Below, in pieces: positions 61,001 to 64,000 of a DNA stretch of 64,000 bases. Origin of the DNA: JAEUIE01 sp035430005 (GTDB lineage: Bacteria; Planctomycetota; Planctomycetia; Gemmatales; HRBIN36); contig DAOMFV010000004.1 in assembly GCA_035430005.1 (NCBI GenBank), forward strand, positions 21,497 to 85,496. Direction: 5' to 3'. The notes beneath the pieces were generated by a model. That model did not search any database. It saw nothing but the letters and a program-made list of their open reading frames with translations, and had not been told where the DNA came from. The stretch's first letter is position 1. Each line of letters opens with the position of its first letter. Both the position numbers and the translations under genes were made by a program.

Positions 61001-62223
61001 CTGATAACGACCAGCTGGTAGCCACCTTGGTAGCCGGAACCCGGTATGGCAATTTACTGCTGAACTTTGATGGCAGTTTTGTCTACACGCCACAGCCTAA
61101 CTTTAATGGCGTCGATAAGTTCACTTATCGGACATCTGACGGTCAAGGCCTCAGTGCCAACATTGCCACGGTAGAAATCATTGTCGGGACTCCCGTAGTG
61201 CCTACCTCGCCGAACAATCGTATCATCCTGGGACAGGATAAGGGTGGTACACTGAAGGTGTTCGCCGGCGAAACCGGTGCTCTAGTGTATAAGATCACAC
61301 CCTACGGCACCTATTCTGGCGGCATCCGCGTGGCGACAGGCGATGTCAATGGCGATGGTACCCCTGACATTATCACGGCGCCGGGTCCACAAGCGAGTAA
61401 GACAGCCAAGCTGCCGGTACGCGTCTTTGACGGCAAGACCGGGGCGCCCCTGCCTGGTACCTTAGGTATCGGCTTCTATCCATTTAACACAGCCACCAAT
61501 ACATACATTGGCGGTGTTCAAGTTGCTGCAGGCGATGTTAATGGTGATGGCCGGGCTGATATCGTCGCCAGCGCTGATTCCAATCCTGGTACCGGAATTC
61601 CTTCAGTGAGAAGCGTTAACGGAGCGACAGGAACCGTATTTACTGCCTGGTATGGCGGTATCACTCCTTACACCGGAACGAGCTTCGTGGGGGTACGGGT
61701 AGCGGTGGGTGATGTCAACGGCGATGGCCGGGCCGATATCGTTACTGCCCCGATAGGCGGCACTACCAGTGCTGCTGGTACCCAAACGGTAAAGGTCTAC
61801 AACCCCAAGGCTGCGAATGTAACTGTCGGTTTGATCCGTTCCTTCAATCCCTACACCACGAACGTGGCAGGCGGCGTTTTCCTCGCTGTCGGTGATCTTG
61901 ATGGAGATGGGAACGCTGAGATCGTCACCGGGGCAGCTACGAATGCTAACGGTCAGGTGCGTATTTTCAGCGGAGCCACTGGGGCGGTGTTGAAGAGTTT
62001 CTCAGTTCCCGGCAGTACTTCAGGTCCGGCACGAGTCGCTATTGCTGATGTCAACGGTGACGGAACTCTCGATCTGGTCGTTGGCATTACTACACCGGGC
62101 TCCCTCAGCAAGGCACGAGTTTATGACTATGCTACCCTTGCTGAGATGCTGACTAGCAATGTTACTTATGGTGACAGTTACACCGGCGGCTTGTTCACCG
62201 CCGCCTTGGGGCGTATCAGCTAA
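58084..62223 (+). CDS. Giant secreted S8 subtilase with cadherin-like and FG-GAP repeats
   Basis: The 1379-residue protein begins MARNRKHLRNQRLSIRPELM and continues LLEDRCVPA, a planctomycete N-terminal motif of large surface proteins without a classical signal peptide. The S8 domain (about residues 140-460) has Asp near 189 (VIAVIDTGVDYSHSD), His near 244 (NHGTHTAGTIGA) and Ser near 402 (SGTSMATPAVAGA). Six tandem cadherin-like domains follow (about 465-1035), each with GVLANDxD, LNPDGSFxYTP and DxFTY. The C terminus has five FG-GAP/VCBS-type calcium-binding repeats (GDVNGDGRADIV). It is probably an adhesive protease at the surface. A terminator follows. Confidence 0.88.
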   Translation: MARNRKHLRNQRLSIRPELMLLEDRCVPAIVYPISGNDYDPNSILVRFNSVASANAFTAANKAALGTTDSSPPRFTTFLSMASFQSSGEVADLLLPGLRVLTFDGSHFSVSQIMNFAANQDGVLAVEPDYMQHATATIPNDTNFGGLWGMNNTGQTIQGQQGTADADIDAPEAWDISKGSGNFVIAVIDTGVDYSHSDLAANIWSNPGEIPGDGIDNDGNGFVDDVHGWDFVNNNNAPLDDNNHGTHTAGTIGAVGNNGNGVVGVNWNVKIMPLKFLGAGGSGTTADAIKAVNYAVKNGAKISSNSWGGGPYDAILDDVLSNAATKGHLFIAAAGNGGSDNDLDPFYPASYDSPNVIAVAATDNKDKLAGFSQYGATSVDLAAPGVNILSTKPNNSYQFLSGTSMATPAVAGAAALIWDFYPQFTYTDVIRRLFVTVDKIASLTGVVATGGRLNVYRALSNTAPTGQTDTFNMNQGLSLTVPAPLGVLANDSDAEADPFTAQLVTGPSNGTLTLNPDGSFVYTPNVLFFGTDTFTYSDKDFGLTGSPVTVTINVAHSNVAPVSLNDGPGGSYLARPGVAINVASPGVLANDYDPDGPFSGLTAVKKSNPTKGSVVLNPDGSFVYTPNANASGNDSFTYVAFDGSKNGNLATVTIHLNRLSSPLSSSWITKPITNVSGNVLAGATDPDFDPLTAQLITAPTHGSFSLSPTGNFSYTPSAGFAGQDTFTFVSNDGWENSNPVTVNLRVDRLPVASSDSFTVNNNSVLEVFSPGVLANDVDGDNTPIPVDALHAQLVSSVIHGTLIFDQNGYFHYTPNPNFFGTDSFTYQVNDGLFNGNTVSVILNVKATPTANPDGYSTNTASLIVPKTSGLLVNDSSPNSSLLTARLVNGPAHGQVIINPDGSFNYQTFNGFLGVDTFTYVTNDGLYDSDPATVTIGVFHLNRLPTAKNDSYSTSANTTLSTPPLGVLANDTDPDNDQLVATLVAGTRYGNLLLNFDGSFVYTPQPNFNGVDKFTYRTSDGQGLSANIATVEIIVGTPVVPTSPNNRIILGQDKGGTLKVFAGETGALVYKITPYGTYSGGIRVATGDVNGDGTPDIITAPGPQASKTAKLPVRVFDGKTGAPLPGTLGIGFYPFNTATNTYIGGVQVAAGDVNGDGRADIVASADSNPGTGIPSVRSVNGATGTVFTAWYGGITPYTGTSFVGVRVAVGDVNGDGRADIVTAPIGGTTSAAGTQTVKVYNPKAANVTVGLIRSFNPYTTNVAGGVFLAVGDLDGDGNAEIVTGAATNANGQVRIFSGATGAVLKSFSVPGSTSGPARVAIADVNGDGTLDLVVGITTPGSLSKARVYDYATLAEMLTSNVTYGDSYTGGLFTAALGRIS

Positions 62224-62277
62224 GCCTAGTCTTCCTGGCATAGAAGCAGCCTCTTGCTACAATGAGTTTGAACTCCT

Positions 62278-62304
62278 CACCACTGACTCTATCGGTCAGT
62301 GGTG
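62278..62304 (+). terminator. Terminator-like hairpin after the subtilase gene
   Basis: CACCACTGAC and GTCAGTGGTG form a ten-base perfect stem with a seven-base loop, followed by TTCTTGTTG. It lies 55 bases after the subtilase stop and 30 bases before tsaD. Confidence 0.7.
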
Positions 62305-62333
62305 TTCTTGTTGAACCAGGTTGATTTGGATCG

Positions 62334-63380
62334 ATGCTCTTCCTTTCACTTGAAACCTCCTGTGACGAAACGGCAGCAGCGGTGTTTGAAGTCGGAACCG
62401 CCGAGACTGGACCGGTGATTCGATCGAGTGTTGTCGCGTCTCAACCAGCGCTCCATGCGCGGTTTGGCGGTGTAGTGCCGGAGGTGGCGGCCCGAACTCA
62501 CTTGCAGCAGCTTTTGCCGGTGATTCATGAGGCACTCGCTGAGGCCAAGGCGACACTTCAGGAGATCAAAGCCATTGCAGTAATGAACCGTCCCGGACTG
62601 GTCGGTGCGCTGCTCGTGGGCGTCAGTGCCGCCAAGGCGCTGGCCTGGTCGCTGGGCATTCCTCTCCTGGCTGTCAATCATATTGATGCACACCTGTATG
62701 CCTGTCGGCTGGCGGCTCAGCGTAACATCTACCCATGCATAGGCTTGGTTGTCAGTGGTGGCCATACAACGTTGTTTCATTGTCTGGATGCGCTCGATTG
62801 TCGGCCCATTGGTGGAACGATCGACGACGCGGCCGGCGAAGCCTTTGACAAAGTGGCGGCGCTGCTGGGGCTTGGGTTTCCCGGCGGCCCTGCTGTCGAG
62901 AAGGCAGCCAGGTCAGGGCGGGCCGATGTTCATGCGTTCCCCCGCAGCTTCTTCCATGAAGATCGGCTCGACTTCAGTTTCAGCGGCCTCAAGACGGCAG
63001 TACGCTACTGCCTGCGTGATCTGGCAACGGCTGGAACTCCCATCGATGAACAGGCCAAAGCTGACGTGGCGGCGAGCTTTCAACAAGCGGTTATTGATGT
63101 GCTGGTAATGAAGTGCCGGCAGGCGCTCAGACAGAAGTGCCTGACTACCCTGGCAGTAGGCGGCGGAGTGACCGCTAACCAGGCATTGCGATCCGCCCTG
63201 GAAACCATGACCACCAGGGAGAAGGTCGCCCTGATCATTCCGCCGATGGCCTGGTGTACCGACAATGCGGCCATGGCCTCGCTTGCTGTCGAATCTTGGC
63301 GTCGAGGCGACCTTGCCCCCTTAGACCTTGACGCAGAACCGGTCTGGAGCGGCAGAAAGACCAAACAACGCAGTCGTTAA
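62334..63380 (+). CDS. tsaD: tRNA N6-adenosine threonylcarbamoyltransferase
   Basis: The 348-residue TsaD (Gcp/YgjD) has LSLETSCDETAAAVFE at the N terminus, VPEVAARTHLQQLLPVIHEA near residue 50, the metal-binding VNHIDAHLYA near 117, GGTIDDAAGEAFDKVA near 158, and TDNAAMASLA near 305. It transfers threonylcarbamoyl to A37 of ANN-decoding tRNAs with TsaB and TsaE. Intact and of normal length. It begins 30 bases after a terminator-like hairpin and is followed 56 bases later by purE. Confidence 0.95.
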   Translation: MLFLSLETSCDETAAAVFEVGTAETGPVIRSSVVASQPALHARFGGVVPEVAARTHLQQLLPVIHEALAEAKATLQEIKAIAVMNRPGLVGALLVGVSAAKALAWSLGIPLLAVNHIDAHLYACRLAAQRNIYPCIGLVVSGGHTTLFHCLDALDCRPIGGTIDDAAGEAFDKVAALLGLGFPGGPAVEKAARSGRADVHAFPRSFFHEDRLDFSFSGLKTAVRYCLRDLATAGTPIDEQAKADVAASFQQAVIDVLVMKCRQALRQKCLTTLAVGGGVTANQALRSALETMTTREKVALIIPPMAWCTDNAAMASLAVESWRRGDLAPLDLDAEPVWSGRKTKQRSR

Positions 63381-63436
63381 CGCTGGCGATTCAGTCTCCC
63401 ATCTGCATACAATATCCACATCCCCTGGAGCACCGA

Positions 63437-63949
63437 ATGGCAGCGCCACCCAAGACCCCGCTCGTCGGCATCATCATGGGTTCAACCTCCGATTGGGAGA
63501 CGATGCAGCACGCCGCCCAGATGCTGGAACGGTTTGAAGTGCCTTTCGAGGCTAAGATTGTTTCGGCCCATCGTACCCCTGATCTGTTGTTCGAGTATGC
63601 TGACACCGCTGCCGGCCGTGGCCTGGAAGTGCTGATTGCTGGAGCAGGTGGTGCAGCCCACCTCCCCGGCATGGCTGCCGCCAAGACGGCGCTCCCCGTG
63701 CTGGGAGTGCCGGTCGAATCGAGGGTATTGCGAGGAATCGATTCGCTTCTTTCCATCGTGCAGATGCCGGCGGGCATTCCTGTCGGAACGCTCGCCATCG
63801 GCAGCGCTGGTGCGAGCAATGCCGCCTTGCTGGCCATCGCCATTCTTGGCAACAAGTATCCCCGATACCGAACCGCCCTGCAGGAATACCGCCGCTGGCA
63901 GACCGAGACGGTACTCGGCCAAAAGCTGCCGGCAACAACTCCTCCCTAG
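63437..63949 (+). CDS. purE: N5-carboxyaminoimidazole ribonucleotide mutase
   Basis: The 170-residue PurE has GIIMGSTSDWETM near residue 11, KIVSAHRTPDLLFEYA near 40 and AGAGGAAHLPGMAAAKTALP near 67. It converts N5-CAIR to CAIR in purine synthesis. GGAG precedes the ATG. purK often follows purE; the window ends 51 bases later, so it cannot be checked. Length and motifs are standard for class I PurE. Confidence 0.95.
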   Translation: MAAPPKTPLVGIIMGSTSDWETMQHAAQMLERFEVPFEAKIVSAHRTPDLLFEYADTAAGRGLEVLIAGAGGAAHLPGMAAAKTALPVLGVPVESRVLRGIDSLLSIVQMPAGIPVGTLAIGSAGASNAALLAIAILGNKYPRYRTALQEYRRWQTETVLGQKLPATTPP

Positions 63950-64000
63950 TAAATTAACAATGGTTCTAAGCGAATGACTAACAACGAGGAGGGCGAGGCT
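63950..64000. other. Window edge after purE
   Basis: These 51 bases after the purE stop hold an ATG at 63974 open to the window end (MTNNEEGEA). It could begin a gene such as purK but the nine codons show no resemblance. The last 15 bases, GAGGAGGGCGAGGCT, are close to the reverse complement of GGAGCCTCGCCCTCC at 29509-29523 after rpmA, so a dispersed repeat is more likely. Confidence 0.3.

Noticed and set aside
1..64000. CRISPR arrays, prophage, integrase or transposase genes
   Set aside because: No regularly spaced direct repeats with unique spacers and no transposase, integrase or phage structural gene were seen on either strand.

Overview
The window looks like a chromosomal segment of a planctomycete, most likely of the Gemmata group. 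The evidence is lineage-typical protein architecture: a cysteine-rich protein with YTV-type repeats, a PVC-type propeller/HEAT/cytochrome c protein, a huge subtilase with an N-terminal LEDRCVPA sorting-like motif, a Ser/Thr kinase-like receptor, a formaldehyde-activating enzyme, and many short GC-rich hairpin repeats between genes. Coding density is high. I found no tRNA, rRNA, CRISPR array, prophage or intact insertion sequence.

Layout. 1-8.3 kb: 5' part of a YebC-family gene, a radical SAM YgiQ protein, three unrecognised proteins and an M28 aminopeptidase. 8.3-13.9 kb (minus strand): the YTV-type protein, an S41 protease, and an overlapping pair of phospholipid N-methyltransferase-like and inositol-phosphatase-like genes. 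14-19.8 kb (plus): the PVC cytochrome protein followed closely by a SWIM zinc-finger gene and a DUF5691 gene. 19.9-28.3 kb: a kinase homologue lacking the catalytic Asp, an ABC-2-type permease, a BCS1-like AAA ATPase, a LarA homologue and asd. 28.5-32.5 kb: fae, rpmA, an intrinsic terminator, then an obg-coaX-MnmE-like GTPase unit joined by 4-base overlaps. 32.5-37.4 kb: a hydrolase, a STAS/RsbW-type switch pair ahead of a flippase-like membrane protein, and an S1/P1-type nuclease.

37.5-45.9 kb is the most distinctive region. It holds eight co-directional genes: a dehydratase, a ketoreductase, a long acyl carrier protein, a second dehydratase, a ketosynthase-like protein lacking all three catalytic residues, an active-looking ketosynthase, a membrane-anchored hydrolase and a GH3-type acyl-adenylating enzyme. 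This has the parts of a dedicated type II fatty-acid/polyketide line with a chain-length-factor-like subunit and an adenylating step. The product is not known from sequence.

46-64 kb: a LacD-like aldolase, a truncated ORF6N gene carrying palindromic repeats, rsmH divergent from argB-argD-argF, an M48 protease whose 3' end overlaps argF antisense, a Gfo/Idh/MocA oxidoreductase, def, a 2OG-Fe(II) oxygenase, the 1379-residue subtilase, tsaD and purE.

Starts were moved from the longest reading frame where a signal peptide, ribosome binding site or family alignment favoured an internal start. Function calls rest on motif recognition by eye, not database searches.
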